NCBI RefSeq assembly: GCF_900104355.1
Contig: NZ_FNIY01000001.1
Location: 372,001 to 436,000 of the forward strand
Direction: 5' to 3'
From: Phyllobacterium sp. OV277
Lineage (GTDB): Bacteria; Pseudomonadota; Alphaproteobacteria; Rhizobiales; Rhizobiaceae
DNA length: 64,000 nucleotides
Positions 54,282 to 63,438 of this stretch are shown here, in pieces. A program made the position numbers and the translations under genes. Position 1 is the stretch's first letter. The number at the start of each line of letters is the position of its first letter. The notes beneath the pieces are model-generated. The model had not been told where the DNA came from, ran no database searches, and saw nothing but the letters and a program-made list of their open reading frames with translations.

Positions 54282-55211
54282 CTATTGCCCGAACACCGAC
54301 CAGCCCGTGCGTTGCGCCAGAAGCTCCAGCGCCGCCGAGCCCAGCAGCGAATTGCCGTTCTCATTCAGCCCCGGCGACCACGCGGCAATCGATGCTCTGC
54401 CCGGTGCGATAGCCAGAATGCCCCCGCCGACACCGCTTTTACCCGGCAGGCCGACCCGATAGGCAAAATCACCCGAGCCATCATAATGTCCGCACATCAG
54501 CATCAGCGCGTTGATACGCCGTGCCCGGCTTGAGGACACCACACTGCCGCCACTGAGCGGATTGCGCCCGGCAGAGGCCAGATAGAGCCCGGCATGTGCC
54601 AGTTGCCGGCAGGACATGGCAATGGCGCAATGGTGAAAATAAACGCCAAGCACATGTTCAGCGGGATGATTGAGATTGCCAAAGGAGCGCATGAAATTGG
54701 CAAGTGCCACATTCCTGTAGCCGGTATTGGTTTCGGAGCGTGCCACATTGTGATCAATGGCAATGGTCTCATCATCGGCAAGATGCCGGATGAACTGGAC
54801 GATTTCGCCAATTGCCTCTTTCGGCAAATGCCCCGCCAGCACCACATCGGCAACGGCAATCGCCCCGGCATTGATGAAGGGATTGCGCGGTTTGCCCTTC
54901 TCCTGTTCCAGCTGAACAATCGAGTTGAACGCATTGCCCGAAGGCTCGCGCCCGACACGCTTCCACAACCCATCACCGATCTTGCCGAGCGCCAGCGTCA
55001 GGGTGAAAACCTTGGAAATGCTCTGGATGGAGAACGATGTGTCGGCGTCACCAGCCGTATGCACCTGACCATCGACGGTGCACAGCGCCAGTCCGAACTG
55101 CTTCGGATCAACCGTGGCGAGTTCGGGAATATAATCAGCCAGCTTGCCCTCGCCGATACGGCTGGCAAGATCCTGATACACACTGTCGACGACATCCTGA
55201 AGATCGGTCAT
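54282..55211 (-). CDS. glsA: Glutaminase
   Basis: A 309-residue beta-lactamase-fold glutaminase that turns glutamine into glutamate and ammonia. The Ser-x-x-Lys site is [15 protein letters not shown] near residue 64. [20 protein letters not shown] near 88 and [13 protein letters not shown] near 108 are family signatures, and the C-terminal [15 protein letters not shown] motif completes the site. Length matches GlsA (about 308). In some bacteria it supports acid tolerance by releasing ammonia. Confidence 0.93.
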   Translation of the reverse strand: MTDLQDVVDSVYQDLASRIGEGKLADYIPELATVDPKQFGLALCTVDGQVHTAGDADTSFSIQSISKVFTLTLALGKIGDGLWKRVGREPSGNAFNSIVQLEQEKGKPRNPFINAGAIAVADVVLAGHLPKEAIGEIVQFIRHLADDETIAIDHNVARSETNTGYRNVALANFMRSFGNLNHPAEHVLGVYFHHCAIAMSCRQLAHAGLYLASAGRNPLSGGSVVSSSRARRINALMLMCGHYDGSGDFAYRVGLPGKSGVGGGILAIAPGRASIAAWSPGLNENGNSLLGSAALELLAQRTGWSVFGQ

Positions 55212-55233
55212 ACGCGCTCCGGCAAGATAAGAG

Positions 55234-55268
55234 ACAAAAAAAGCCGCCCGGATTTCTCGGGGCGGCTT
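55234..55268 (-). terminator. Intrinsic terminator of rpsD
   Basis: On the minus strand, AAGCCGCCC (complement of 55260-55268) pairs with GGGCGGCTT (complement of 55241-55249) around a 10-nt loop, followed by seven T. It lies 20 nt after the rpsD stop. Confidence 0.85.
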
Positions 55269-55287
55269 TTCGAAAACTCAGAACTGA

Positions 55288-55905
55288 TTAACGCGAATAG
55301 AATTCGACAACCAGATTTGGTTCCATCTGTACAGCGTATGGCACATCGGAGAAGGCCGGAACGCGTGAGTACTTGGCAACCATCTTGTTGTGGTCAACTT
55401 CGAGATATTCAGGAACGTCACGTTCAGCAAGCTGGCTGGCTTCGAGAACAAAAGCAAGCTGCTTTGACTTTTCGCGCACTTCAATCACGTCACCTGCCTT
55501 GCAGATGTAGGACTGAATGTTGACGCGGCGGCCGTTAACGTTGACGTGACCGTGGTTGACGAACTGGCGCGCAGCAAAGATCGTCGCAACGAACTTGGCG
55601 CGGTACACCACTGCATCCAGACGCGACTCCAGCAGGCCGATCAGCTGTTCGCCGGTATCGCCCTTACGACGGGAAGCTTCTTCATAGGTCTTGCGGAACT
55701 GCTTTTCCGAGATGTCGCCGTAGAAGCCCTTGAGCTTCTGCTTGGCGCGCAGCTGTACGCCGAAATCGGAAAGCTTGCTCTTACGGCGCTGACCATGCTG
55801 GCCGGGACCATATTCACGACGGTTAACCGGGGATTTTGGACGGCCCCAGATGTTTTCGCCAAGACGGCGATCAATTTTATACTTGGACGATTCGCGCTTG
55901 CTCAT
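55288..55905 (-). CDS. rpsD: 30S ribosomal protein S4
   Basis: A 205-residue ribosomal protein S4, a primary 16S rRNA binder and part of the decoding-accuracy network. [20 protein letters not shown] opens it, with the basic [19 protein letters not shown] near residue 29 and the S4 RNA-binding domain [30 protein letters not shown] near 103-132. I start at the ATG 55905, with AAAGG upstream; the open frame to 56025 adds non-family sequence. As usual for Rhizobiales it is outside the main ribosomal operon. Confidence 0.96.
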   Translation of the reverse strand: MSKRESSKYKIDRRLGENIWGRPKSPVNRREYGPGQHGQRRKSKLSDFGVQLRAKQKLKGFYGDISEKQFRKTYEEASRRKGDTGEQLIGLLESRLDAVVYRAKFVATIFAARQFVNHGHVNVNGRRVNIQSYICKAGDVIEVREKSKQLAFVLEASQLAERDVPEYLEVDHNKMVAKYSRVPAFSDVPYAVQMEPNLVVEFYSR

Positions 55906-56199
55906 CGCATTTCCTTTCAACCAAACCAAATCGAAGCTTGCGCCCCGATTCAAGGAAACGCGCCCTCCTCTGCCTCCTGTTTTTGAAGACTGACAGAATG
56001 ATTCACGCACGCTTTGCGAAATCACTCACGGGACACGTCAAATGAAACGCAGAGCTGTTGAGCCCTGCGCTGGGGTGGCTTCTAGTGTGAAGGTTTCGTG
56101 ATGTCAAGCCAGACCAAGCATTTCACCGGTTTATAAAGTTTGAAACCGATAGCCCGCATTAGGCGTTAGGTTAGACGCTCAACAGGAGTAGAGCCGATA

Positions 56200-57192
56200 A
56201 TGACCCTATTCTCGCAGCAGCAGCGCTGTTCGACACTCGTTCTTTTATCCCTCACAGCATGTTTTGCAACAACGGCTTTGATCAGTAGCACTGATATTAC
56301 CGAAGCGCGCCAGAGGCGGCATTTTCAGGCGAACCGCCCTGCACTGCCAGTGATTCCGCCAGTCCCGCAAACCAAACCCGGCAGTGAAGCCGCACCCGAA
56401 GCGCCCAAGCCTGAGGAAAAGCCGGTAGAGGATATTCAGAAGGCCGATCCGGAAACTACGCCCGTTCCCGAGCAGAAACCCGCGCCGGAAGCCAAACCGG
56501 CGGAAAAACCTGATATGAAGCCCGCAGAACAGCTCGGACCCAATCCTCCCCCCGATGGAAAAGCCGGGGATAAGAATGACACGAAGTCTGATGATGAGGA
56601 CACGGCTGAGAAATCTGATCCGGCCACCTCTCCCGATCGCGTTTATCAAAATGCCTGTCCGGCCTTGATGAATGGCGATGTTCAGGGCGAAATCATTCCG
56701 CCGTTGTCCGAGGGCATGTGCGGTGAGCGCTCCCCACTCAAAATTACCGCCATCGGCAAGGACAAGCCGGTGAAATTTGCTGCGCCCATCACCACCAACT
56801 GCACCATGGCTGGAACACTTGCCGGATGGATCGGCGATGTGGAGCAGGCAGCACAAAAATCATTTGGTGCAGGGATTGAGAGTATTTCAACGGGTTCCGA
56901 CTATCAGTGCCGCAAGGTCAATAATGGCCATAAAGGCCGCGTATCGGAACACGCCTTTGCCAATGCACTCGATATCATGTCGTTCAAGTTCACCAACGGC
57001 AAAGCCACGGAACTTGGTTCCGGCTGGAAAGGTTCACCGGAAGAACAGGAATTCTGGCGGTCAGTACAAAAAACCAGCTGCGAGAAATTCATGACAGTGA
57101 TCGGACCGGATGGTGACGCCGCCCATCAGGGCAATCTGCATCTGGATCTCGGCTGCCACGGTAAGGCATGCAAGGCGCGGATTTGTGAGTGA
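56200..57192 (+). CDS. Exported extensin-like protein
   Basis: A 330-residue exported protein. An N-terminal hydrophobic signal (about 13-30) precedes a long Pro/Glu/Lys-rich disordered region (about 45-145, repeating KPxEKP-like units). The C-terminal extensin-like domain (about 150-330) starts CPALMNGD and has HKGRVSEHAFANALDIMSF and GNLHLDLGCHG, whose His and Asp residues match the metal-site pattern of M15-type peptidases. Six or more cysteines suggest disulfides. A cell-wall hydrolase or binding role in the periplasm is inferred from the family. Confidence 0.83.
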   Translation: MTLFSQQQRCSTLVLLSLTACFATTALISSTDITEARQRRHFQANRPALPVIPPVPQTKPGSEAAPEAPKPEEKPVEDIQKADPETTPVPEQKPAPEAKPAEKPDMKPAEQLGPNPPPDGKAGDKNDTKSDDEDTAEKSDPATSPDRVYQNACPALMNGDVQGEIIPPLSEGMCGERSPLKITAIGKDKPVKFAAPITTNCTMAGTLAGWIGDVEQAAQKSFGAGIESISTGSDYQCRKVNNGHKGRVSEHAFANALDIMSFKFTNGKATELGSGWKGSPEEQEFWRSVQKTSCEKFMTVIGPDGDAAHQGNLHLDLGCHGKACKARICE

Positions 57193-57248
57193 TATCTGGG
57201 GGGTGCAGGTTTTGCCTTGATTAGTTCAATAGAATGCGTTGCATTGCT

Positions 57249-57427
57249 GGTTCGTGGGTTCGTGGTTCGTGGTTCGACAAGCTCACCATGAGGGAGATGG
57301 GTGATGAAAGGGAGTCAAGTCCTGCCCCTTTCGTGATCCGCAATCTTCGCGATTAGCGTTACATCCACACTCTCCCTCATGGTGAGCTTGTCGAACCACG
57401 AACCCACGAACCCACGAACCCACGAAC
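57249..57427. repeat. Family A palindromic repeat, copy A5
   Basis: Full arms with expanded ends: three GTTCGTGG-type units on the left and repeated GAACCCAC units on the right. The core has the same orientation as A1 (GATGAAAGGGAGTCAAGTCC and GCGATTAGCGTTACATCC). Confidence 0.85.
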
Positions 57428-57439
57428 ATTGCAACACAC

Positions 57440-57631
57440 TTATTTCTTGGACTTCACCTTCTCGGGCAGACCTTTGCGATCGGTCTCGGCAAATTCCTCG
57501 AGCTGTTTTTCATTCATCGATTCATACATGCTTTTCGATGCGCCCTTGAGTTCGCTTTTCTTCGTCTCACCGCGTTTGGCCGATAAAGCCGCGCCCGCAG
57601 CTTTCTGCTGGGCTTGAGATTTTGCAGGCAT
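57440..57631 (-). CDS. Small DUF3008-like protein
   Basis: A 63-residue, very polar, Lys/Ala/Glu-rich protein. MPAKSQAQQKAAGAALSAKR followed by SKSMYESMNEKQLEEFAETDRKGLPEK fits the DUF3008 family of small stress-associated proteins in proteobacteria. GGGAGA lies 7 nt upstream of the ATG at 57631. It has no membrane segment and is likely unstructured alone. The family A repeat A5 lies immediately downstream. Confidence 0.8.
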   Translation of the reverse strand: MPAKSQAQQKAAGAALSAKRGETKKSELKGASKSMYESMNEKQLEEFAETDRKGLPEKVKSKK

Positions 57632-57701
57632 TGTCTTTCTCCCTGTCAATTTCCTACGGGATAAAAACGCGGGGGATACGCGAGGGTTCCCAGCAGCACC
57701 A

Positions 57702-57742
57702 TGGTTCGTGGTTTGACAAGCTCACCATGAGGGAGATTGAAG
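57702..57742. repeat. Family A half-element, copy A6
   Basis: Only the left arm (GGTTTGACAAGCTCACCATG with GAGGGAGA) is present, followed by core-like sequence (TTGCAGGGAGCTAAGTTCTG). The right arm is missing; a family C element takes its place 50 nt further on. Confidence 0.7.
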
Positions 57743-57790
57743 CGTTGCAGGGAGCTAAGTTCTGCAATGCTGGTGATTGGCTTTTGAAGC

Positions 57791-57878
57791 TCTCACCTCC
57801 GTCATCCTCGGTCCCCGGGTCAAGCCCAAGGATGACCCGAGGACCGAGGATGACGGAGGTCGGTGCTTAAAGATGACG
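57791..57878. repeat. Family C palindromic repeat, copy C3 (rearranged)
   Basis: ACCTCCGTCATCCTCGGTC (57796-57814) pairs with GACCGAGGATGACGGAGGT (57842-57860), with an inner CCCGGGTCAAGCCCAAGGAT variant. A further GATGACGGAGTGAGAG copy pairs with CTCTCACCTCCGTCATC outside it. It fills most of the gap before the HxlR gene stop. Confidence 0.75.
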
Positions 57879-57896
57879 GAGTGAGAGGTGCGGCCT

Positions 57897-58313
57897 TTAA
57901 CCTTCCTGTGCCTCATCAAACACCTTGCGCGCATCACGCAAATGATCGCGGTTTTTCACTGCCCAATCCCCCAACGCACCAACAGGAACGGCAATCGAAT
58001 GGCCAATCGACGTCAGCGCATAGGTAACTTCAGGTGGCGACGATGGTTTGACCGTGCGCAATACCAGGCCATCACGCTCCAGCGAACGAAGCGTTACCGT
58101 CAGCATGCGCTGCGAAATCCCCTCGACCATCCGGCGCAGTACATTGAACCGGCGCGGCCCGCCCTGAAGATTGATGATCACCAGCAGGCTCCAACTGTCG
58201 CCGACAATATCCAGCACCTCGCGCATGGGGCAGGCACCGGCGCCATCAGCCACCATAGCTGCCGATGTTGACAGCAGCGGCACATCGCCGTCGGGCTTTG
58301 AATGAATGCTCAT
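57897..58313 (-). CDS. HxlR-family transcriptional regulator
   Basis: A 138-residue winged-helix regulator of the HxlR type. CPMREVLDIVGDSWSLLVIINLQGGPRRFNVLRRMVEGISQRMLTVTLRSLERDGLV spans the domain, including the Cys near residue 28 that in relatives such as YodB and HypR senses quinones or disulfide stress. The ATG at 58313 has AGGA at about 8 nt; an ATG at 58352 is also possible. It is divergent from an NAD(P)-binding oxidoreductase gene, and a clear palindromic operator lies between them, a typical repressor-target arrangement. Confidence 0.88.
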   Translation of the reverse strand: MSIHSKPDGDVPLLSTSAAMVADGAGACPMREVLDIVGDSWSLLVIINLQGGPRRFNVLRRMVEGISQRMLTVTLRSLERDGLVLRTVKPSSPPEVTYALTSIGHSIAVPVGALGDWAVKNRDHLRDARKVFDEAQEG

Positions 58314-58406
58314 CTCATGGTCCTCATCATTTTCAGGGGTGGTTACTTCCATGTTCCCTGAAACGGAAAAAGTGCGTTCTTCACAGGACGCGGCTTCTAG
58401 CATAGA

Positions 58407-58425
58407 TGGTTATTAATAGTAACCA
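58407..58425. promoter_or_regulatory. TGGTTA-N7-TAACCA operator between hxlR and the oxidoreductase gene
   Basis: Perfect 6-bp half-sites with a 7-bp AT-rich centre in the divergent region, 38 nt upstream of the oxidoreductase start. Size and placement fit an HxlR dimer site that controls both genes. Confidence 0.6.
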
Positions 58426-58461
58426 GAAAACAATCCGTACCCGAGCATATAGGAGATCAAC

Positions 58462-59103
58462 ATGAAAATCGCACTCATCGGCGCCACAGGCTTCGTGGGC
58501 AAAGAACTTTTGAAGGAAGCCGTATCGCGCGGCCATAGCGTGACTGCGCTGGTTCGCAATGTCGACAAGGTGGAAAAACTCGATGGCGTGAAGGCAGTCA
58601 AGGTCGACGTGCTTGACGTTGCTGACCTTGCCGCAAAGCTTGGTGGCAGCGACATTGTTCTCTCCGCCTATAATCCGGGCTGGGGCGTGGATGACATTCA
58701 GGCCATTCACGTCAAGGCCAGCAAGGCCATCACCGAAGCCACCAAAAAGGCTGGAATCAAGCGCCTGATCGTTGTGGGCGGCGCTGGCAGCCTGTTCAAT
58801 GCGGAAGGCAAGCAATTTGTCGATGGTCCTGATTTTCCTGCGGAATGGAAGGAAGGCGCGCTCGGTGCTCGTCAGGCCCTCAACGACCTGAAGACCGAGA
58901 ACGGCCTCGACTGGAGTTTTGTTTCACCGCCTTTCGCTCTCGTGCCCGGCTCACGCACCGGCACCTACCGGCTTGGCAAGGACAACCCGGTGTTTAACGC
59001 CGAGGGCCACAGCACCATCAGCGCATCTGATCTTGCCGTCGCCATTGTCGATGAGGCCGAGGCCGCCAAGCACGTCAAACAGCGCTTCACTGTCGGCTAC
59101 TGA
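58462..59103 (+). CDS. NAD(P)-binding oxidoreductase (atypical SDR, NmrA/YwnB-like)
   Basis: A 213-residue Rossmann protein. The dinucleotide-binding motif KIALIGATGFVGKELLKEAV opens it, followed by VTALVRNVDKVE. LIVVGGAGSLF near residue 111 replaces the normal SDR catalytic stretch, and no Tyr-x-x-x-Lys motif is seen, so it is an atypical SDR. AGGAGAT precedes the ATG. Such genes next to HxlR regulators usually answer quinone or aldehyde stress; the substrate here is unknown. Confidence 0.87.
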   Translation: MKIALIGATGFVGKELLKEAVSRGHSVTALVRNVDKVEKLDGVKAVKVDVLDVADLAAKLGGSDIVLSAYNPGWGVDDIQAIHVKASKAITEATKKAGIKRLIVVGGAGSLFNAEGKQFVDGPDFPAEWKEGALGARQALNDLKTENGLDWSFVSPPFALVPGSRTGTYRLGKDNPVFNAEGHSTISASDLAVAIVDEAEAAKHVKQRFTVGY

Positions 59104-59124
59104 TATCTTCTTGTCGCGATCACC

Positions 59125-59156
59125 GGTCCTCGGGTTTAACCCGAGGATGACGGAGG
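59125..59156. repeat. Family C half-element, copy C4
   Basis: GGTCCTCGGGTTTAACCCGA followed by GGATGACGGAGG equals one arm of family C, itself a short hairpin. The second arm is absent. It lies 22 nt after the oxidoreductase stop. Confidence 0.7.
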
Positions 59157-59206
59157 GGGTGCAACGCTAATCGCTGATGTTGCAGAATTTGACTCCCTGC
59201 AACCAA

Positions 59207-59253
59207 CCCATGGTGAGCTTCCTGAGCTTGTCGAAGGGCGAACCACGAACCAC
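59207..59253. repeat. Family A half-element, copy A7a
   Basis: Only the right arm is present, in the longer form CATGGTGAGCTTCCTGAGCT with TGTCGAAGGGCGAACCACGA. The preceding 59160-59200 stretch resembles a family A core (GCAACGCTAATCGCTGATGT). Confidence 0.7.
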
Positions 59254-59272
59254 GCATACGTATCGGCGGTGC

Positions 59273-59434
59273 TCACCCCCCTCTGCCCTGTCGGGCATCT
59301 CCCCCACAAGGGGGGAGATCAGCCTTCAATACGGTCTTTGCACAATCTGAAACATTTCCGGTTGTGCAAAGGCGTTCATGCCCATGTGATCTCCCCCCTT
59401 GTGGGGGAGATGCCCGACAGGGCAGAGGGGGGTG
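59273..59434. repeat. Family B palindromic repeat, copy B2 (core inverted)
   Basis: The arms TCACCCCCCTCTGCCCTGTC and their complement enclose a core with the TTGCACAA-N16-TTGTGCAA hairpin. The core (CAGCCTTCAATACGGTCTTT onward) is the reverse complement of that in B1 at 38.3 kb. Confidence 0.85.
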
Positions 59435-59439
59435 AATAC

Positions 59440-59830
59440 ATCCACCAACATTGCAGTTGCAGAACATACCTCTCCCATCACCACGCCCGCTTTTGCGTCT
59501 GGCTATTGATGAGGTGGGAAAGACGGGCGATCCAAAAGGGAACGCGGAAGTCTTGGTATTGGTAGTGTAATCAATGCGTTCCCCAGAGATTTTCCTGTTT
59601 GAGACAAGAAACTCCCGGATCACCCGTCTCGATGACTGTTTTACTCTTGTGAGATAAAACCGCTTCCCCTGCGGTTGGGTTCTCCCCGCAGATGAAATCA
59701 CCGATCCTTTCCTGACTTCGAAAGTTTTCCGGAGCATTCCCGCCGGAAAGGACACCATCAGAATAAGCGAGGTGAGATGGTGTTGGATAAGTTGGTGTGA
59801 TTTTTTTTGAAAATGGGCCGCAGTAACATC
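59440..59830. other. Unassigned intergenic stretch with nested inverted repeats
   Basis: No gene is supported here. AGACGGGCGATCC (59521-59533) is mirrored by GGATCACCCGTCT (59617-59629), GGGAACGC (59538-59545) by GCGTTCCC (59576-59583), and TTTCCGG (59726-59732) by CCGGAAA (59743-59749). A T-rich run lies near 59800. The pairs are not concentric with equal spacing. It may be a fourth, decayed repeat family or a structured RNA; I cannot decide. Confidence 0.4.
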
Positions 59831-59833
59831 GCT

Positions 59834-60006
59834 GGCCCTTCGACAAGCTCAGGATGAGGGAGAGGGGTGGGTTGCGGGGAGCCAAGTTCTGCAACTTTTG
59901 TGAGGTGCGACGTTGGTGATGTGAAATCTCTGCGATTAGCGTTGTATCCACCCAAGTCCCTCATGGTGAGCCTCCTGAGCCTGTCGAAGGGCGAACCACG
60001 AACCAC
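59834..60006. repeat. Family A palindromic repeat, copy A7
   Basis: Variant arms (CCCTTCGACAAGCTCAGGAT on the left, CCTGAGCCTGTCGAAGGGCG on the right) around a core oriented as in A1 (GAGCCAAGTTCTGCAACTTT and CTCTGCGATTAGCGTTGTAT). Confidence 0.82.
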
Positions 60007-60139
60007 AGCGGCAAAACTCCCCAACAAACACCTCCCACCCCGGTTTCCTTTTGGTGCCTTGGCAACCGGAATGTGCGTTCTTCACAAGCCTCCACCCCGT
60101 GCTTAACTAAGCGGCAACGGAAATTCGAAGGTGAAGATC

Positions 60140-61201
60140 ATGGAACTCGGCATTTATACATTTGCGGGCATGAGCCCTGACCCGGCAACCGGTGTTGCCA
60201 TTGATGCGCATCAGCGCATGCTGAATCTGCTCGAAGAAATGGAACTGGCCGATCAGGTCGGTCTTGATGTTTTTGGCATTGGCGAACATCACCGGCCGGA
60301 TTTCGTCATTTCAACGCCCGCTGTGGTTCTGGCCGCCGGTGCGGCACGTACCAAGAACATTCGCCTGACCAGCGCTGTTACGGTTTTAAGCTCCGAAGAT
60401 CCGGTTCGCGTGTTTCAGGAATATGCGACGCTCGATCTCATCTCGTCGGGCCGCGCGGAAATCATGGCCGGGCGCGGTTCGTTCATCGAATCCTTTCCGC
60501 TGTTCGGTTATGACCTCAACGATTATGACGAGTTGTTCACCGAAAAGCTCGACCTGCTGCTGAAACTGCGGGCCAGCGAACGTGTGACGTGGAAAGGCAA
60601 TCTGCGCGCGCCGATCAACAATCTCGGCATCTATCCGCGTCCGGTGCAAAATCCCCTGCCCGTGTGGATCGCAGTCGGCGGCACACCCGCTTCGGTCATT
60701 CGGGCCGGTACACTTGGTCTGCCGCTTGCGGTTGCAATCATCGGCGGTGAGCCACACCGCTTTGCACCACTGGTTGAACTTTACCGCGAGGCCGGAGCAA
60801 AGGCTGGCCATGCGCCTGAAGTGCTGAAAGTCAGCATCAACTCGCATGGCTATGTCGCCGAGACATCGCAGGCCGCAGCGGATGGCTATTGGCCGTCCTA
60901 TGAGGTGGTGATGAACAAGATCGGGCGCGAACGCGGCTGGCCGGCGAGCAACCGGGCGCAGTTTGAAGCGGGCCGCACGCCGCGCGGTGCACTTCTGGTG
61001 GGATCACCGCAGGAGGTCATCGACAAGATCATGCTGCAGCATACTTACTTCAAGCATGATCGTTTCATGCTGCAGATCGATCTTGGCAGCCTGCCGCACA
61101 AGAACACACTGAAGGCCATTGAGCTATATGGAACCAAGGTTGCCCCTGTCATCCGCAAGGAACTCAGTCAGCCAGTGAAGGCCGAAGCAGCATTGGTATG
61201 A
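60140..61201 (+). CDS. LLM-class flavin-dependent oxidoreductase
   Basis: A 353-residue luciferase-like monooxygenase-fold protein. [15 protein letters not shown] at the start, [21 protein letters not shown] near 50-70 and [20 protein letters not shown] near 107-126 are typical of the bacterial luciferase family. Members use reduced FMN (or F420) with oxygen on diverse substrates. I chose the ATG at 60140 with AAGG upstream; a GTG at 60131 is in frame. It is a single gene after about 1 kb of repeats. The substrate is unknown. Confidence 0.87.
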   Translation: MELGIYTFAGMSPDPATGVAIDAHQRMLNLLEEMELADQVGLDVFGIGEHHRPDFVISTPAVVLAAGAARTKNIRLTSAVTVLSSEDPVRVFQEYATLDLISSGRAEIMAGRGSFIESFPLFGYDLNDYDELFTEKLDLLLKLRASERVTWKGNLRAPINNLGIYPRPVQNPLPVWIAVGGTPASVIRAGTLGLPLAVAIIGGEPHRFAPLVELYREAGAKAGHAPEVLKVSINSHGYVAETSQAAADGYWPSYEVVMNKIGRERGWPASNRAQFEAGRTPRGALLVGSPQEVIDKIMLQHTYFKHDRFMLQIDLGSLPHKNTLKAIELYGTKVAPVIRKELSQPVKAEAALV

Positions 61202-61237
61202 AAGACTGAAAATGGCGGCGCTTCGGTCCCGCCATTA

Positions 61238-62038
61238 TCAGGCCATGGCGAGCCCAAAGCCCTGCATCAGCCGCCGTGTTGAAAAATCGGGATCGCCCGA
61301 TGTGAACACAGCGATATCGTCGCCATGCTCAGGCTCGATACCCGTACCATTGGGCTTGAGCAGCGATAAAGTGCGGCGAGCAATCGCCTCAGCCGGATCA
61401 AGCCAGTCCACGGGCCATGGCGCCAGCCGGCGAAACACATTGGCCAAAAACGGGTAATGCGTGCAGGCGAGCACGACAATATCGGTGCGCTTGCCATCCA
61501 TCTCGACAAAACACGGGGCAATCTCAGCCAATATGTCGGCATCATCAATATGATCACCGCGAATATGCGCTTCGGCCATGCGAGCCAGATTCTGGCTGCC
61601 AACAAGCCGTACATGGCATTTCGTGGCAAAGGACTGAATGAGATCGCGCGTATAGGCGCGCTTCACGGTGCCGGGCGTTGCCAGCACCGAGATGAGGCCC
61701 GATGATGTGCGCTCGGCAGCCGGTTTGATCGCAGGGACGGTGCCGACGAAAGGCACCGATGGAAAGGTCAGGCGCAGATCATCCAGCACCAGTGTTGAAG
61801 CCGTGTTGCAGGGGATGATGACGATCTCGGGATCATATTTCGCAATAAACCCCTCGAACAACCCGACAATGCGCTCACGCAACGGTTCTTCTTCCCAGTC
61901 GCCATAGGGGAAACCGGCATCATCGGCGATATAGACAAAGCGCCTGTTGGGGATGAGCACCCTCGCCTCGCGCAGCACGGTCAAACCGCCAATGCCGCTA
62001 TCAAATGCAATGATTGGCCGATCGGCTGTTTCACTCAT
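61238..62038 (-). CDS. murI: Glutamate racemase
   Basis: A 266-residue cofactor-independent racemase that makes D-glutamate for peptidoglycan. [17 protein letters not shown] holds the N-terminal motif. [16 protein letters not shown] carries the first catalytic Cys (about residue 77) and [15 protein letters not shown] the second (about 188). Its start overlaps the trmJ stop by 8 nt, so the two are co-translated. The pair trmJ-murI beside icd is a usual order in Brucella and its relatives. Confidence 0.93.
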   Translation of the reverse strand: MSETADRPIIAFDSGIGGLTVLREARVLIPNRRFVYIADDAGFPYGDWEEEPLRERIVGLFEGFIAKYDPEIVIIPCNTASTLVLDDLRLTFPSVPFVGTVPAIKPAAERTSSGLISVLATPGTVKRAYTRDLIQSFATKCHVRLVGSQNLARMAEAHIRGDHIDDADILAEIAPCFVEMDGKRTDIVVLACTHYPFLANVFRRLAPWPVDWLDPAEAIARRTLSLLKPNGTGIEPEHGDDIAVFTSGDPDFSTRRLMQGFGLAMA

Positions 62039-62891
62039 CGCCTGATGTGTCCTCCTCGGGAACCACTATCTTTTTCGCAACCGGCTTTTCCCGCTTGCGC
62101 CCCTCTGGAGCGCCCGAGCCGCGCGGCGTCTTGGGACTGAAATAGTCGAGCGAGACGACGACCCCGCGCAACAACTTCAATTCCGAATCGGAAAATCCGG
62201 CGCGGGTCAACACACCGCGCAGATTGTTGACCATGATTTCCTTGCGCGCCATGGGGCGGAAATATCCGCGCGCCTGCAAAGCATCTTCCAGATGGTTGAA
62301 AAAGCCCTGCAGCTGTTCTTTTGGCGCAGGCTCAAGCTCGGGACCACGAAACGCCGTGTCCGTTTCCTTCTCCAACCCGGATTTCATCCACTCATAGGAC
62401 ATGAGCAAAACCGCCTGTGCGATGTTCAGCGACGAAAATGCCGGATTGACCGGAAATGTCACCAGCTCATCGGCGAGGCTGACTTCGTCATTATTGAGGC
62501 CGAAACGCTCGCGGCCGAAAAGAATTCCTGTTTTCTCACCCCGGTTAAAACGCTGGCGCAATGTCTGGCCGGCTTCAACTGGTCCGCGCACCTGCTTGAA
62601 CGCATCACGCTCGCGCGCCGTGGTGGCATAAACAAAATGCAGGTCCTCGATGGCCGATGGCAGATCGTCATAGACCTTGGCGGCATCGATGATGTGGTCG
62701 GCCCGGCTGGCAGCGGAGCGCGCCTTGTCATTGGGGAATTCCTCGCGTGGTTTAACGAGGCGTAATTCCGCCAGACCGAAATTCGCCATGGCCCGCGCCA
62801 CCATGCCGATATTTTCGGGCAATTGCGGCTCAACCAGTATGATTGCCGGTCCTTCGGCGATGAGCGTGCGCTGTCTGTCTGTACCTGCCAT
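62031..62891 (-). CDS. trmJ: tRNA/rRNA 2'-O-methyltransferase TrmJ (SPOUT)
   Basis: A 286-residue SPOUT methyltransferase with the TrmJ architecture. [25 protein letters not shown] at the start, [17 protein letters not shown] near 124 and [17 protein letters not shown] near 155 are the three knot signatures. E. coli TrmJ methylates the ribose at position 32 of several tRNAs. The C-terminal tail is basic ([12 protein letters not shown]). The ATG at 62891 starts the typical protein; the frame is open to 62924. It overlaps murI by 8 nt. Confidence 0.9.
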   Translation of the reverse strand: MAGTDRQRTLIAEGPAIILVEPQLPENIGMVARAMANFGLAELRLVKPREEFPNDKARSAASRADHIIDAAKVYDDLPSAIEDLHFVYATTARERDAFKQVRGPVEAGQTLRQRFNRGEKTGILFGRERFGLNNDEVSLADELVTFPVNPAFSSLNIAQAVLLMSYEWMKSGLEKETDTAFRGPELEPAPKEQLQGFFNHLEDALQARGYFRPMARKEIMVNNLRGVLTRAGFSDSELKLLRGVVVSLDYFSPKTPRGSGAPEGRKREKPVAKKIVVPEEDTSGDE

Positions 62892-62959
62892 GATCAATCC
62901 ATTGTGAACGCCGCCCTCATACAACGCGCTTTTTCACGGGGCAATGCGGTGTTTTGATT

Positions 62960-63262
62960 GTGCGTGGTTCGACAAGGGAGATTGCTGCTGTAATGCTAAC
63001 TGCAAAGGTTGCAGAACGTCACTCCCCAACCCCCTCTCTCCGTCATCCTCGGGCTTGACCCGAGGACCCACAATTTAAAAGTGAAACAGCCATATTTGTT
63101 CGACGTCTGTAACTTTGGGTCCTCGGGTCAAGCCCGAGGATGACGGAGAGAGGGGGTATGCCCCTCATGGGAAGCTATATTCTGGAACCTTTGGGATTGG
63201 CATTGCATCCAACACCCTCCCTCATGGTGAGCTTGTCGAACCACGAACCACGAACCACGCAC
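62960..63262. repeat. Family A palindromic repeat, copy A8, with family C nested inside
   Basis: The left arm is damaged: CGTGGTTCGACAAG runs directly into GGAGATTG, losing about 10 nt (CTCACCATGA). The right arm (CTCATGGTGAGCTTGTCGAA) is intact. A complete family C element (C2) lies inside, as in copy A4. It fills the gap between trmJ and the icd leader. Confidence 0.8.
63035..63152. repeat. Family C palindromic repeat, copy C2 (core inverted)
   Basis: TCTCTCCGTCATCCTCGGGC... (63035-63070) mirrors TGGGTCCTCGGGTCAAGCCC... (63116-63152). The 45-nt loop begins CAATTTAAAAG, which is the complement of the loop end of C1 (CTTTTAAATTA), so this copy is inverted relative to C1. Confidence 0.87.
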
Positions 63263-63343
63263 CAGCCCTCCACTTTTACCTCCCTCAAAAGCTCTCCCCC
63301 CCATTATTCCGCATGGATTGCCATCAAAGCGTTAAAGCCTGTC

Positions 63344-63371
63344 TTTGCGTTCTCGTTTGCGAGTGCTATAG
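63344..63371 (+). promoter_or_regulatory. Candidate icd promoter
   Basis: TTTGCG (63344-63349) and CTATAG (63366-63371) are spaced 16 bp and lie about 70 nt upstream of the icd ATG. They resemble a housekeeping sigma-70 promoter; no other strong candidate is seen in the leader. Confidence 0.35.
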
Positions 63372-63438
63372 GGGCGCGAACCCTCAATGAAAACCGATGC
63401 TGGCATTCCCAGACCAGCAAAAAAGAGGCTGACTATTC

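Noticed and set aside
55906-56025. N-terminal extension of ribosomal protein S4
   Set aside because: The extra 40 codons have no family match, and a good ribosome site precedes the normal S4 start at 55905.
59273-59758. A 161-codon minus-strand frame across family B copy B2
   Set aside because: It is created by the palindromic repeat and intergenic sequence, with no ribosome site and no protein-like pattern.
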